DNA of 64,000 nt from Microcoleus sp. FACHB-672 (GTDB lineage Bacteria > Cyanobacteriota > Cyanobacteriia > Cyanobacteriales > Oscillatoriaceae). How positions within the stretch are numbered: the first letter of the stretch is position 1; the number at the start of each line of letters is the position of its first letter. A program made the position numbers and the translations under genes. Location of the stretch: positions 496,001 through 560,000 of the forward strand of contig NZ_JACJOU010000033.1 in assembly GCF_014695725.1 (NCBI RefSeq), written 5' to 3'. The notes under the pieces were generated by a model. It did not search any database, was not told the origin of the DNA, and was given only the letters and a program-made list of their open reading frames with translations. This document shows, piece by piece, positions 26,567-35,645 of this stretch.

Positions 26567-26800
26567 GTTAGTCCTCTGCCCGATCAATTTAAGCCGCCAA
26601 GCTTGCGCCGCAGGCCGTTGCACTCTATCATCCTATGCCATTGCTGATTTCTGCATACACTCCTAGTAACAGTTCTTTGGCGCTTCGTGTTTGGCTGCAA
26701 TTTTTTATGAAAAAGTGATAAATTCTCCCAATCTCTCTCTGCCAATCTTTCATTCTCAAGCGCTACCCTGCACCTTCAATACAAAATGGTTTTAAGGTCT

Positions 26801-27766
26801 ATGACTACAAGTATCGTGACTGGCGCTGCTGGTTTTATCGGCTCTCATCTTGCTGAAACCCTGCTGAATCGCGGTGAGCGGGTAATCGGAATCGATTGCT
26901 TCACCGATTACTATGACCCAACCTTAAAGCGCAAAAATATCGCTTACTTAGAAACTCACCCAAATTTTGAATTAATTGAAGGCGATATTCAAACATTGCC
27001 TTGGCCGGCACTGTTGTATGATGCCGAAGTCATTTACCATCAAGCAGCCCAAGCCGGTGTTCGTGCCAGTTGGGGTGAAGGTTTCCGCCTCTACACCGAG
27101 CGCAATATTAACGCCACACAAGTGATGCTAGAGGCGGCGAAGGACGCAAAACGCCTAAAACGGTTTGTATTTGCTTCGAGTTCTTCGGTGTATGGAAATG
27201 CGGAAACAATGCCAACCAGTGAAGCCGCTTGTCCTCAGCCGGTTTCCCCTTACGGCATTACCAAATTAGCCGCTGAACGTTTGTGCTGGCTATATTACAA
27301 AAACTTTGGTGTGCCCACTTGTGCCCTGCGTTACTTCACCGTTTATGGCCCCCGCCAGCGCCCAGATATGGCATTTCATAAATTTTTCAAAGCGGTTTTA
27401 GAAGGAGAAGCCATTGCCATTTATGGAGATGGCCGGCAAACGCGAGATTTTACCTTTGTCAGCGATGCCATTGCCGCGAATTTAGCCGCAGCCACCGCGC
27501 CGGCAGCCATTGGAGAAGTCTTCAATATCGGCGGCGGCAGTCGAGTTGCCTTAACAGAAATTATCGACACTATCGAACAAATTGTCGGTTGTCCAATTCG
27601 CCGAAATTATGCAGAATCAGCGATGGGCGATGCACGTCATACCAGCGCCGATGTCTCCAAAGCCCAGCAAATTCTTAACTATCAACCAAAAGTCTCCTTG
27701 TTTGAAGGTTTAACCCACGAATGGCAGTGGATTCAAGGATTGTACACATACTGCTCACATCCTTAA
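26801..27766 (+). CDS. NAD-dependent sugar-nucleotide epimerase (UDP-glucuronate 4-epimerase-like)
   Basis: The 321-residue extended short-chain dehydrogenase has the NAD loop VTGAAGFIGSHLAE, ASSSSVYGNAE with the active-site Ser, YGITKLAAERL with the Tyr and Lys pair, LRYFTVYGPRQRPDMAFHKF and the C-terminal DARHTSADVSKAQQILNY. The RQRPDMAFHKF stretch is typical of UDP-glucuronate epimerases and related GalE-like enzymes that feed exopolysaccharide synthesis. ATG 26801 is chosen because AAGG lies eight bases before it. A long hairpin starts five bases after the stop. Confidence 0.9.
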   Translation: MTTSIVTGAAGFIGSHLAETLLNRGERVIGIDCFTDYYDPTLKRKNIAYLETHPNFELIEGDIQTLPWPALLYDAEVIYHQAAQAGVRASWGEGFRLYTERNINATQVMLEAAKDAKRLKRFVFASSSSVYGNAETMPTSEAACPQPVSPYGITKLAAERLCWLYYKNFGVPTCALRYFTVYGPRQRPDMAFHKFFKAVLEGEAIAIYGDGRQTRDFTFVSDAIAANLAAATAPAAIGEVFNIGGGSRVALTEIIDTIEQIVGCPIRRNYAESAMGDARHTSADVSKAQQILNYQPKVSLFEGLTHEWQWIQGLYTYCSHP

Positions 27767-27770
27767 AAAA

Positions 27771-27868
27771 CGCACAGCAACGCAGATAATTTTGGATTCT
27801 ATCTGCGTTGCTGTGCGTATATCTATGCCTATGCCTACGGCACGCTGCGCTATCATCTGCGGTTAAAA
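27771..27868. repeat. 18-bp perfect hairpin and dispersed repeat, copy 2
   Basis: CGCACAGCAACGCAGATA (27771-27788) pairs perfectly with TATCTGCGTTGCTGTGCG (27800-27817) around an 11-base loop. The tail CATCTGCGGTTAAAA (27854-27868) matches the end of the repeat at 6810-6862. It probably terminates the epimerase transcript. The remaining spacer to 28103 contains no gene. Confidence 0.7.
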
Positions 27869-28103
27869 AATTAATTAAAATTCCATTTCATCTCATAGCG
27901 AAAGCAGCCGATCCCCGGCTTCGATGTCCTAAAATAGGCGAATTTTAGAAAGGTTAATTACGCACCTATGGGGCAAATTTATGTGAAAAAAGCAAGGAGA
28001 GAACAGGCAAAAATCAGAATTAAAAATTTTTAATTTTGCCTTTTTCTCTGCGCTTATACGCCCTAAAATAGCTCAATTATCGTTGACATTTCTGGGTGCT
28101 AAC

Positions 28104-28976
28104 CTACCAGTGAGCTTGAGGGCCGGCCCAAACATTACTAACAGTGCGGCCAAAAATTACGGGTTGATCGTCCTTCGCCGACACCGTTTCACCGCTGATA
28201 TCCACCGCCCACAAAGGCCACTGTAGACTTCCCATATTACCGGCACGAAATAGCGCTCGATTGGGGTAGGTTTGACTCCAGCCTAATAAAACGGCATTCG
28301 TGTAATTAATTTGGCTAGGTGCAAGGGTGCTGATGCGATTGAGATGCCGGTCCCAAACCACCGCGTAGTCGGAAGCATCAGAGGTGCTAAACATCGCCTC
28401 AAATTCCCGCGCCAGAATGCGATCACCGGCAGGCGACCAAGCAATTGGAATTAAAATCGCCACACTTCCCGGCAAATCTGCTCCATCACTATCAGAAAAT
28501 GGATGAGCAGCCAAGGGAGAATCAGCCATAATCGTGTGCAAATCTCCTGTTTGCAGATTTTCTACAAACATCACACTGCTAACATGACTGCGAAACAGTT
28601 CGGGCTGTACTTGCATTTGGATGCGACTATAAGCCGCATACTTTCCATCAGGAGAAATGAGTGATTGCGTACGGTAGTAGCGCAGCCCAAACCCAAGTGT
28701 CTTACTCACCTCGGCGTGTGTTGTTAATATCCACGTCCAAGGAACAGGATGAGGACTATTGAGGGGATCAAGCTGCACGGGTGATTGAGTCATAGTCGTA
28801 GCCGCGGCAGGGACTTCTTTTATTTCCGTTGTTTCGGAAGGTAAGATCGTTGCTCCCGCAGCCCCATCTAGGGTCGATACGCTTACAGCCACCACCGGCA
28901 AAGTCATCAGCAAAATAGTTAGAAATCGGCTAGCTCGTTTTTGGAACCAGCCAGATGGGACTATGCGGTTAAACAT
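28104..28976 (-). CDS. Exported protein of unknown function, 290 aa
   Basis: The N-terminus has a basic stretch and a hydrophobic segment (FLTILLMTLPVVAVSVSTL), so it is secreted or membrane-anchored. The mature part contains short beta-propeller-like phrases (LISPDGKYAAYSRIQMQ; IPIAWSPAGDRILAREFEAM; YAVVWDRHLNRISTLAPSQI), similar in style to TolB/WD-like blades, but too few for a confident call. I do not recognise a family. The end is GPQAHW. Confidence 0.75.
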   Translation of the reverse strand: MFNRIVPSGWFQKRASRFLTILLMTLPVVAVSVSTLDGAAGATILPSETTEIKEVPAAATTMTQSPVQLDPLNSPHPVPWTWILTTHAEVSKTLGFGLRYYRTQSLISPDGKYAAYSRIQMQVQPELFRSHVSSVMFVENLQTGDLHTIMADSPLAAHPFSDSDGADLPGSVAILIPIAWSPAGDRILAREFEAMFSTSDASDYAVVWDRHLNRISTLAPSQINYTNAVLLGWSQTYPNRALFRAGNMGSLQWPLWAVDISGETVSAKDDQPVIFGRTVSNVWAGPQAHW

Positions 28977-29639
28977 TTAGCTAGGTTTATATAGGGCGTC
29001 GGTGGTGTGAGGAGCAACGCCAAGGAGGGCATCCTTTATTTCTACCTATCTTTAATAAGGTTATCCGGTCTGAGCCGATTGTTAATAAAACTGTTAAGAT
29101 ACTTAACTTTTAAGGGTTTCAAGCTTCCAGTTTTTCTTTTTTGATGGGAATTTTTTAGGCAAAAAAGTGATTCCAATCTTGACAGTGATCGTAAATATCC
29201 TGTCTGCCAACCCAAATTTTTGAGTGTAGTGTTTAGAAAAAAGACCTGAGTTTAAAGCGTAAGCCAGGGTTTTGTAATACACTCGCAGCTTTTGGCTGGA
29301 GTGCGCCGGTTTTTAAGAGCCGGTAATAGGATTGAGGAGAGATGGGATCGGTTTCCTAGGTAATTGGTATTAAATCTCTACAACTACAATAACGGCGGCA
29401 CAACAGAGAAAATCAAATCAATAACTCATACCCAATCCCGTTATAATCGGGTTCAGAGAAAGCCAAAAAATATTGCGTTCTTCCACAAGAGAGGAGAGAG
29501 GAGCGCAAAAATCTCATGGCATCGCGCTTTGGCACAATTACACTAATGATTGTTCCTGAAGAAGTTGAATAGATTTTTACATAACCTCCCCAACATGGGA
29601 GCTATATGTAAACAGTTCACTAAGCCACTGATTGAGACT
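28977..29639. other. Long spacer before the CHAT-TPR gene
   Basis: I see no convincing gene in these 663 bases. A frame at 29364-29546 is basic and lacks protein character. Short inverted repeats (GCCGGT..GCCGGT/ACCGGC type near 29305-29325) occur. The CHAT frame itself is open from 29550, so the true start could be at 29550, 29595 or 29640. Confidence 0.45.
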
Positions 29640-32405
29640 ATGCATCCTCATCTACATCGCCTTAGCATTATTACTGCAACCTTGCTCATCTCTTTGAGTT
29701 GTCCGTTACCAGTGGTGAGGAATACTTGGGGAAGTGGTGCTGCATTGGCACAGGCGCAGACAAGAGAACAACGCCGAGATGAGGCATTGCGACTGAATCA
29801 AGTAGGTCTTCAGCAGTTAAATCAAGGTCAGTTTCGAGAAGCTTTGGAGACGTTTCAAAGAGTTTTAGTGATTGTCAGAGAAATTGGGGAGCGCCAAGGT
29901 GAAGGTGCAACGCTCAACAATATTGGGGAAGTTCACCGCAACCTAGGACAGTACCCCAAAGCCTTGGAGTATTATCAACAAGCCTTAGCCATTGCCAAAG
30001 AAATTGGTAATAAGGCAGTGGAAGGTACGACACTCAGCAATATTGGGTCAGTTTACGACAACCTAGGACAGTACCCCAAAGCCTTGGAGTATTATCAACA
30101 AGCCTTAGCTATTCACCAAGAAATTGATAATAAGGCAGGGGAAGGTAGAACGCTCAACAATATTGGGTCAGTTTACGACAACCTAGGACAGTACCCCAAA
30201 GCCTTGGAGTATTATCAACAAGCCTTAGCCATTGCCAGAGAAATTGGTAATAAGGCAACAGAAGGTGCAACGCTCAACAATATTGGTGCAGTTCACCGCA
30301 ACCTAGGACAGTATCCTAAAGCCTTGGAGTATTATCAACAATCTTTAGCTATTCGCAAAGAAATTGGTAACAAGGCAGGGGAAGGTACGACGCTCAACAA
30401 TATTGGGGAAGTTCACCGCAACCTAGGACAGTATCCTAAAGCCTTGGAGTATTATCAACAATCTTTAGCTATTCGCAAAGCTATTGGTGACAAGGCAGGG
30501 GAGGGTACGACGCTCAACAATATTGGGTCACTTTACGACAGCCTAGGACAGATACACATCAACACTTGGCGGCTCTCTGACAGAAGGACGCTCAACAATA
30601 TTGGGTCACTTTACGACAGCCTAGGACAGTACCCTAAAGCCTTGGAGTCTTATCAACAAGCCTTAGCCATTGCCAGAGAAATTGGTGACAAGGCAGGGGA
30701 GGGTACGACGCTCAACAATATTGGGTTAGTTTACGACAGCCTAGGACAGTACCCCCAAGCCTTGGAGTCTTATCAACAAGCCTTAGCCATTCACCAAGAA
30801 ATTGGTGACAAGGCAGGGGAGGGTACGACGCTCAACAATATTGGGGAAGTTCACCGCAACCTAGGACAGTACCCTAAAGCCTTGGAGTCTTATCAACAAG
30901 CTTTAGCGATTCACCAAGAAATTGGTAACAAGGCAGTAGAAGGTATAACGCTCAACAATATTGGATTTGTTTACAATATTCAAGATAAATATTCCCAAGC
31001 CGAAACCACCTTATTGGCAGCGATTGAGGTTTGGGAATCTCTCCGAGCGCGAGACTTAAAAGATGACCAAAAAATTTCTATTTTTGAACAGCAAGCTACT
31101 ACCTACCGCTTTCTGCAACAAGCCTTAGTTGCACAGAATAAATTTGAAGAAGCACTCTTAATTGCTGAACGCAGTCGCGGTCGTGCTTTAGTTGAGTTAT
31201 TAGACTCCAAGCTCTCACAAAACCCCAACAATCAACCCACTATCAAATCCCCAACTCTTCCAGAAATTCAGCAAATTGCTTCCCAGCAAAATGCTACCCT
31301 TGTTCAATACTCAGTTATTGATGAACCATACCAAATTCAAGGAAAACAAGAATGGCAATCAAAACTCTACATTTGGGTCATTAAACCCACAGGTGAAATT
31401 GCCTACAAGCAAGTAGACCTGAAAAAATTATTAAACACCTCCCTACAAGACCTCGTTACCACCAGCCGTGATGCGATAGGTGTCAGGGGTCTCGGTATTG
31501 TTGATGCAACTGTTGTTAATCCCCAACCTGACAACTCAACCGAGAAGTTACAGCAACTCCACAAAATCCTCATCACACCTATTGCCGAATTACTCCCAAA
31601 AAACCCTGATGAGCGAGTCATCTTCATCCCGCAAGAATCGCTGTTTCTCGTCCCCTTCCCCGCACTGCAAGACGAGCAAGGCAAATACTTAATTGAAAAA
31701 CATACCATCCTCACCGCACCGGCTATTCAAGTTTTAGACTTAACCCACAAGCAGAAGCACAGTGCTCAAAGGTCAGTCAAAGATGTGCTAGTTGTGGGCA
31801 ATCCTACCATGCCCAAAATTAAAATTGGAGAAGTAGTTACAACCTTAAACCCTCTCCCTGGTGCGGAAAGGGAAGCGATTCAAATTGCCAAACTCTTCAA
31901 CACCGAAGCACTCATCGGTAGCAAAGCCACCAAAACAATGGTGATGGAGAAAATGCAACAAGCACGCATCATTCATCTGGCTACTCACGGCTTACTGGAT
32001 GATTTTAAAGGATTCGGTGTACCGGGAGCCATTGCGCTTGCGCCTGCCGGCAAACCTGATGATGTGATCGATGGTTTACTCACTGCCGGCGAAATATTTG
32101 ACATGAAACTGCAAGCTGATTTAGTTGTTCTCAGCGCCTGCGACACCGGACGCGGTGACATTAAAGGCGATGGTGTAGTTGGCTTATCTCGCTCTTTAAT
32201 TGCTGCGGGAGTTCCGAGCGTCCTGGTATCGCTGTGGGCAGTTAATGATGATTCTACTGCCTTTTTAATGAATGAATTTTATCGCTATCTGCAACAAAAT
32301 CCTGACAAAGCTGTTGCTCTACGTCAAGCCATGCTCACCACAATGAAAGAATATCCCAATCCTAAACAATGGGCGGCATTTACGCTGATCGGTGAGGCAA
32401 ATTGA
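29640..32405 (+). CDS. CHAT-domain protease-like protein with TPR array
   Basis: The protein has 921 residues from ATG 29640, which gives a proper signal peptide (LSIITATLLISLSCPL to AALAQA). Residues about 45-445 are TPR units of 40 residues (TLNNIGEVHRNLGQYPKALE, YYQQALAIAKEIGNKA type). A helical linker follows, then a CHAT domain (about 600-920) with the caspase-type His in IIHLATHGLLDD (about 779) and Cys in VVLSACDTGRGDIKGDG (about 830), and the conserved LSRSLIAAGVPSVLVSLWAV. CHAT domains are caspase-fold peptidases, here with both catalytic residues. One TPR unit near 30551-30587 is replaced by unrelated sequence. Its secretion and target are inferred. Confidence 0.9.
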   Translation: MHPHLHRLSIITATLLISLSCPLPVVRNTWGSGAALAQAQTREQRRDEALRLNQVGLQQLNQGQFREALETFQRVLVIVREIGERQGEGATLNNIGEVHRNLGQYPKALEYYQQALAIAKEIGNKAVEGTTLSNIGSVYDNLGQYPKALEYYQQALAIHQEIDNKAGEGRTLNNIGSVYDNLGQYPKALEYYQQALAIAREIGNKATEGATLNNIGAVHRNLGQYPKALEYYQQSLAIRKEIGNKAGEGTTLNNIGEVHRNLGQYPKALEYYQQSLAIRKAIGDKAGEGTTLNNIGSLYDSLGQIHINTWRLSDRRTLNNIGSLYDSLGQYPKALESYQQALAIAREIGDKAGEGTTLNNIGLVYDSLGQYPQALESYQQALAIHQEIGDKAGEGTTLNNIGEVHRNLGQYPKALESYQQALAIHQEIGNKAVEGITLNNIGFVYNIQDKYSQAETTLLAAIEVWESLRARDLKDDQKISIFEQQATTYRFLQQALVAQNKFEEALLIAERSRGRALVELLDSKLSQNPNNQPTIKSPTLPEIQQIASQQNATLVQYSVIDEPYQIQGKQEWQSKLYIWVIKPTGEIAYKQVDLKKLLNTSLQDLVTTSRDAIGVRGLGIVDATVVNPQPDNSTEKLQQLHKILITPIAELLPKNPDERVIFIPQESLFLVPFPALQDEQGKYLIEKHTILTAPAIQVLDLTHKQKHSAQRSVKDVLVVGNPTMPKIKIGEVVTTLNPLPGAEREAIQIAKLFNTEALIGSKATKTMVMEKMQQARIIHLATHGLLDDFKGFGVPGAIALAPAGKPDDVIDGLLTAGEIFDMKLQADLVVLSACDTGRGDIKGDGVVGLSRSLIAAGVPSVLVSLWAVNDDSTAFLMNEFYRYLQQNPDKAVALRQAMLTTMKEYPNPKQWAAFTLIGEAN
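29896..30965 (+). repeat. Near-identical 120-base tandem repeats encoding TPRs
   Basis: Units share ACGCTCAACAATATTGGG and GACAGTACCCCAAAGCCTTG at 120-base spacing. One interval is only 78 bases (30510 to 30588) and contains a 37-base non-repeat segment at 30551-30587. The reading frame is kept. Confidence 0.85.
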
Positions 32406-32712
32406 AGATTTATAAATATATCAATTAATAGCCATACCTAGCAATTTATACCACAATTATCTCAAAGCAAAAATCAGCTTTTCAAGACTTTCCATTGTCT
32501 TGCCCCGGCCTTCATTAAAAAGGAGTTACTTCTCTCATTAAAATTTATGTATGTGCCTTTTGATGCATTTTTAACTCCAAATTTGCTAAATTACTGCCGA
32601 CTTGCTCTCTGAGCTACTTTTAACCCCAAGCTAATGTATCCCTCCCTGACTCTAATCGCAATTCAGAGAGCCGGCAGTCTGCAAAGTTTATACTCAATAA
32701 ACTTTCAAGTCG
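32406..32712. other. Spacer between converging genes, nothing recognised
   Basis: The 307 bases between the CHAT gene and the minus-strand pair contain AT-rich sequence without a clear hairpin, gene or repeat. Confidence 0.5.
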
Positions 32713-33117
32713 CTAATCAATTTTTATCTCAATTATCATGCCTTTAATTTCGGAACTGGGGTAGGAGTCGATATAAGATTTTGCAAGTAGCTTCAACGCT
32801 TCAGCGTAGCTAAATGCTGCTGCTAGTTGCTTCCAAGTCGGTGAGCCTTTTAATTTAATTCCGTGCTCTTTAGCAGCCCGCCGGCAGCCATTATAAGAGC
32901 CGTAGAGTTTTAGCAGTTCGTCTTTTTCAGTCAGTGCAGGGGCTGCCGACAGCGCGGGAAGTGGAGTTTTTAAATCGGGCGTTTCCTGAACAATTTGCCG
33001 CTCCAATTCATTCACAGCAACTTTGGCAACCGTGAAAATGGTTGCCGCATTTTCCAGTTCTTTCTGCTGATTTTCCTTAAGCTGTTCTAGTAAGTCATTA
33101 ATTCGCTTTCTACCCAT
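32713..33117 (-). CDS. Hypothetical protein, 134 aa, second gene of a pair
   Basis: I do not recognise it. The N-terminal half is a charged helix (RINDLLEQLKENQQKELENA) and a Pro/Ala linker. The C-terminal half (ELLKLYGSYNGCRRAAKEHG, SPTWKQLAAAFSYAEALKLL) looks like a small helix-turn-helix-type module, in the way that GCRRAAKEHGI suggests recognition-helix spacing. It starts two bases after the stop of the upstream gene, so the two are co-transcribed and probably act together. No membrane segment. Confidence 0.7.
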   Translation of the reverse strand: MGRKRINDLLEQLKENQQKELENAATIFTVAKVAVNELERQIVQETPDLKTPLPALSAAPALTEKDELLKLYGSYNGCRRAAKEHGIKLKGSPTWKQLAAAFSYAEALKLLAKSYIDSYPSSEIKGMIIEIKID

Positions 33118-33119
33118 GT

Positions 33120-33719
33120 TTAATCACCTAATAATGAGCGATTTACAGATGCGGGATCAGTATGCATTTGTGGCCGCTCTTTGCGGTCATCCTCAATGCT
33201 GGTTTGTGAGGGTAGCTGGGGTAGAGGAGCCGGCTTAATTGTTTCAGGTGGGTTTTCTTCCTTCCACCACGAAACGATTGCGCCAACGGCTCGAAGGAAC
33301 TTGAAAAATCGGCCTGGAAGGGTCACAAAATCCCACTGTGTCTGAGATTCGCTCTGAACATCAGACACCTCATCAAACACCTGCGTAAGTTCATTCAAAT
33401 GACTCGACATCTTGCCCATTTCTTGCTCTAGTTGAGAAACAATGAACTGGTTATTGTCAGCTAATTGGTGTTTTTCTAAAGCGAGTTGGTTAATAAACCC
33501 ATGTAAGCGCTCAACATCAGCTTTGAGGGTGAGCGCAGACTGTTTGTGTTCTTGATTCCGGCGAAGTAATTGAGCGCGGCTGCGGTTGCTGAAAACCAAG
33601 GACGCTCTCATTTCCTCGTAAACTTGTCGGGCTTCATCGCTACTAACTTTTTCGATTGTTTTGGGAAAATCGGCGGCTGAGCGAAATCGGGCTGCTGGTT
33701 GTTCCGGATTTTTGGGCAT
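33120..33719 (-). CDS. Hypothetical coiled-coil protein, 199 aa, first gene of a pair
   Basis: I do not recognise it. From ATG 33719 (MPKNPEQPAARFRSAADFPK) the protein has a long coiled coil (about residues 40-125; LTLKADVERLHGFINQLALE, VSQLEQEMGKMSSHLNELTQ), a short amphipathic or hydrophobic segment (FFKFLRAVGAIVSWWKEE) and a Pro-rich acidic tail. The alternative starts at 33770 and 33758 would add a hydrophobic segment (MTSFYILKN). A two-base gap to the next gene indicates an operon. The Trp-rich amphipathic patch could touch membranes. Confidence 0.68.
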   Translation of the reverse strand: MPKNPEQPAARFRSAADFPKTIEKVSSDEARQVYEEMRASLVFSNRSRAQLLRRNQEHKQSALTLKADVERLHGFINQLALEKHQLADNNQFIVSQLEQEMGKMSSHLNELTQVFDEVSDVQSESQTQWDFVTLPGRFFKFLRAVGAIVSWWKEENPPETIKPAPLPQLPSQTSIEDDRKERPQMHTDPASVNRSLLGD

Positions 33720-34392
33720 GGTAATTGATTGATTTTTAAGTATATAAAAGCTTGTCATTGCTAGATTCAAGCTAACAAGCTAAACATCCCACGTTGCACA
33801 GGATTGTTCCATTTAGAGTATTGTCACTAAGCCATGCGGCGATCAAGCTGACTCAGGCGGTGCCGGCAAAGATCGCTTCAAACCATCTCTGGCAGGCGGA
33901 ATTTGTTGATGCCGGCATAGGGAAGAGGCAGGGAAATGGCAATACAAGCATCGCGGATTTTGCTTAATATTCCCCGGATACCCGCTAAACTACCAGCAGT
34001 ATGAGAATTGTCATTAGCCGGCTGCAATGGGGCAAGGAACCTGCTCAGAAAAGTTTCAGCCAACGTAACAATTTTTTTGTTATTAAACTTTGAGAGAGCA
34101 AAAGCGTCCTCGCTCTTGTCTAAATCAACAGAGTTAAACTTAAGATAATTTTAATAATTAACGATTATTTTAACAATACGAACCTTTTCAAATCTCTACT
34201 ATCAAAAATTGAATGATTTTCTATAACCCGCCTAAATCGGTTGTCAGATTTCTAGCGGGCAATATGCCCGCACACCAAGCTTTTGGGGGTGATGATCATT
34301 AATCAATCACAAAGTAGGGCTATATTCAGGCGATAGAAATGTTTTTTACCGCCCAATTATTTGTGATTTGACAAAAGTGTAGCTTGCTACAG
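33720..34392. other. Spacer with no confident gene
   Basis: A 61-codon minus-strand frame (33878-34063; MAETFLSRFLAPLQPANDN) has no ribosome site and I do not count it. The middle (34080-34240) is strongly AT-rich. No tRNA or terminator is clear. Confidence 0.45.
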
Positions 34393-34632
34393 CTAGCGTA
34401 ATTCTTCAATTTCACGCAGTAACGCTTCGTCAGAATAAGATTTTTCCCACTCACCTTGAAGCTCAAGCCGCACTGATTGAGAACCCCCACTCGGCGTACA
34501 GACAACCCAGTAGACATCGTCTTTTCCTTTTACTTGAGCTGCGGCGCGGTTTTCTGACTCATCTGACAAACCCGAAAACGCCTGAACGCACGTCCAAGTG
34601 ACGCCTTTAGTGTCTGTAATTTCTCGCGGCAT
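34393..34632 (-). CDS. Small hypothetical protein, 79 aa
   Basis: A good ribosome site (AAGGGAG, seven bases before ATG) supports the gene. The protein (MPREITDTKGVTWTCVQAFS, DDVYWVVCTPSGGSQSVRLE, WEKSYSDEALLREIEELR) looks like a small beta-sheet fold with a C-terminal helix and two Cys residues. I do not know its function. Small proteins of this type occur in many filamentous cyanobacteria, as far as I can judge from pattern alone. Confidence 0.72.
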   Translation of the reverse strand: MPREITDTKGVTWTCVQAFSGLSDESENRAAAQVKGKDDVYWVVCTPSGGSQSVRLELQGEWEKSYSDEALLREIEELR

Positions 34633-34797
34633 GGCGATTCTCCCTTCTGGTCACATCTTTACACCTTAACTATTTTCGCGCGTTGTTACACCCATAGCGC
34701 ACTCCGCAAGGGTGATCCAAGTAACTCAACACTGGCATCTCTAAGTATTTCAAAACCTGGGAATTTAGCGGCGTATCACTTTACTGTTGCATCTTCC

Positions 34798-34894
34798 CCA
34801 TCGCCCTCATCCCTATGGGTGAACTCACCGGAGGATTGTCAAACCCTCCAAACTGATGACTGCTTGGGCGATGGTGACGGGGGGTGTTGCCCCC
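34798..34894 (+). promoter_or_regulatory. Structured leader of the peptidoglycan-binding gene
   Basis: CCATCGCCC (34798-34806) pairs perfectly with GGGCGATGG (34866-34874). Inside are a hairpin TCA-CCC/GGGTGA (34807-34822) and a hairpin GGAGG/CCTCC (34830-34849), giving a three-way junction with AACTGATGACTGCTT as joining strand. Next follows a strong hairpin GGGGG-TGTTG-CCCCC (34880-34894). The start codon is at 34935. The form resembles a riboswitch or other sensing leader, but I cannot match it to a known class. Confidence 0.45.
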
Positions 34895-34934
34895 TAATCT
34901 AGGAAGTGTAGAGATTCAACCCACCCAAACAACT

Positions 34935-35426
34935 ATGCAACTCACTGATAAGCAACTTTCTTCTACCCAAGCTACCGCTCAACTGAACAAGCCTCTCCTG
35001 GTACTCGGATCAAAAGGCGACGCCGTTATAGAACTGCAAAAGCTCCTTAATCACTGGGGTTACTGCCCTGTGGTTGATGGGAGCTTTGGGCCGGCAACCT
35101 TAGAATTTGTGAAAGCCTTTCAGCGTCGCGTCTTCCTCCAACCCGATGGCATTGTTGGGAATTTAACCTGGCAAGCGCTTTACACCGGCGCTCCTATTAA
35201 TATGCCGGTTTTACAACGGGGAAGCAAAGGTCAAGCAGTCATGACAGTTCAGGAAACCCTGCAAATTATTGGCCAATACACGGGCCTGATTGACGGTGAT
35301 TTTGGCCCCATGACTGACAGCGCCGTTCGCAATTTCCAAGCAAATGCCGGTTTAGTCGCTGATGGCATTGTTGGTTCAAGGACGTGGTATGCCTTGAGCA
35401 AAGTTTTCGCACCAATCGGGTGCTAA
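34935..35426 (+). CDS. Protein with two peptidoglycan-binding (PG_binding_1) domains
   Basis: The 163-residue product consists of two PG_binding_1 units: LVLGSKGDAVIELQKLLNHW to DGIVGNLTWQALYTG (about residues 22-90) and LQRGSKGQAVMTVQETLQII to DGIVGSRTWYALSKVF (about 95-158). Each has the hallmark D-G-x-F-G-P and D-G-I-V-G-x-x-T-W. The domain binds cell-wall glycan or peptide. There is no catalytic domain and no visible signal peptide, even with the alternative TTG start at 34884, so how it reaches the wall is unclear. A structured leader precedes it. Confidence 0.9.
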   Translation: MQLTDKQLSSTQATAQLNKPLLVLGSKGDAVIELQKLLNHWGYCPVVDGSFGPATLEFVKAFQRRVFLQPDGIVGNLTWQALYTGAPINMPVLQRGSKGQAVMTVQETLQIIGQYTGLIDGDFGPMTDSAVRNFQANAGLVADGIVGSRTWYALSKVFAPIGC

Positions 35427-35645
35427 ATAGCCAGCTATCGAACTTCAGCAGGGGTGAACAACCTCCCTGCTGAGGCTCGTTGGGCTTTACCGTTAGCAGC
35501 TAAGAAAACTATCTCAATTTCCTGTAATTTGTGAATCATCATTATTCGTAAAAGCTTGGAATGCCGGCATCTTGCTTGCTAAGAATATGACAACCGATTT
35601 AGTAGGATTGCTAGAGTTTAAAATGCCAGCTTAGTGTTGGTCAGC

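Noticed and set aside
33878-34063. 61-codon minus-strand frame
   Set aside because: No ribosome site and no recognisable composition; left as spacer.
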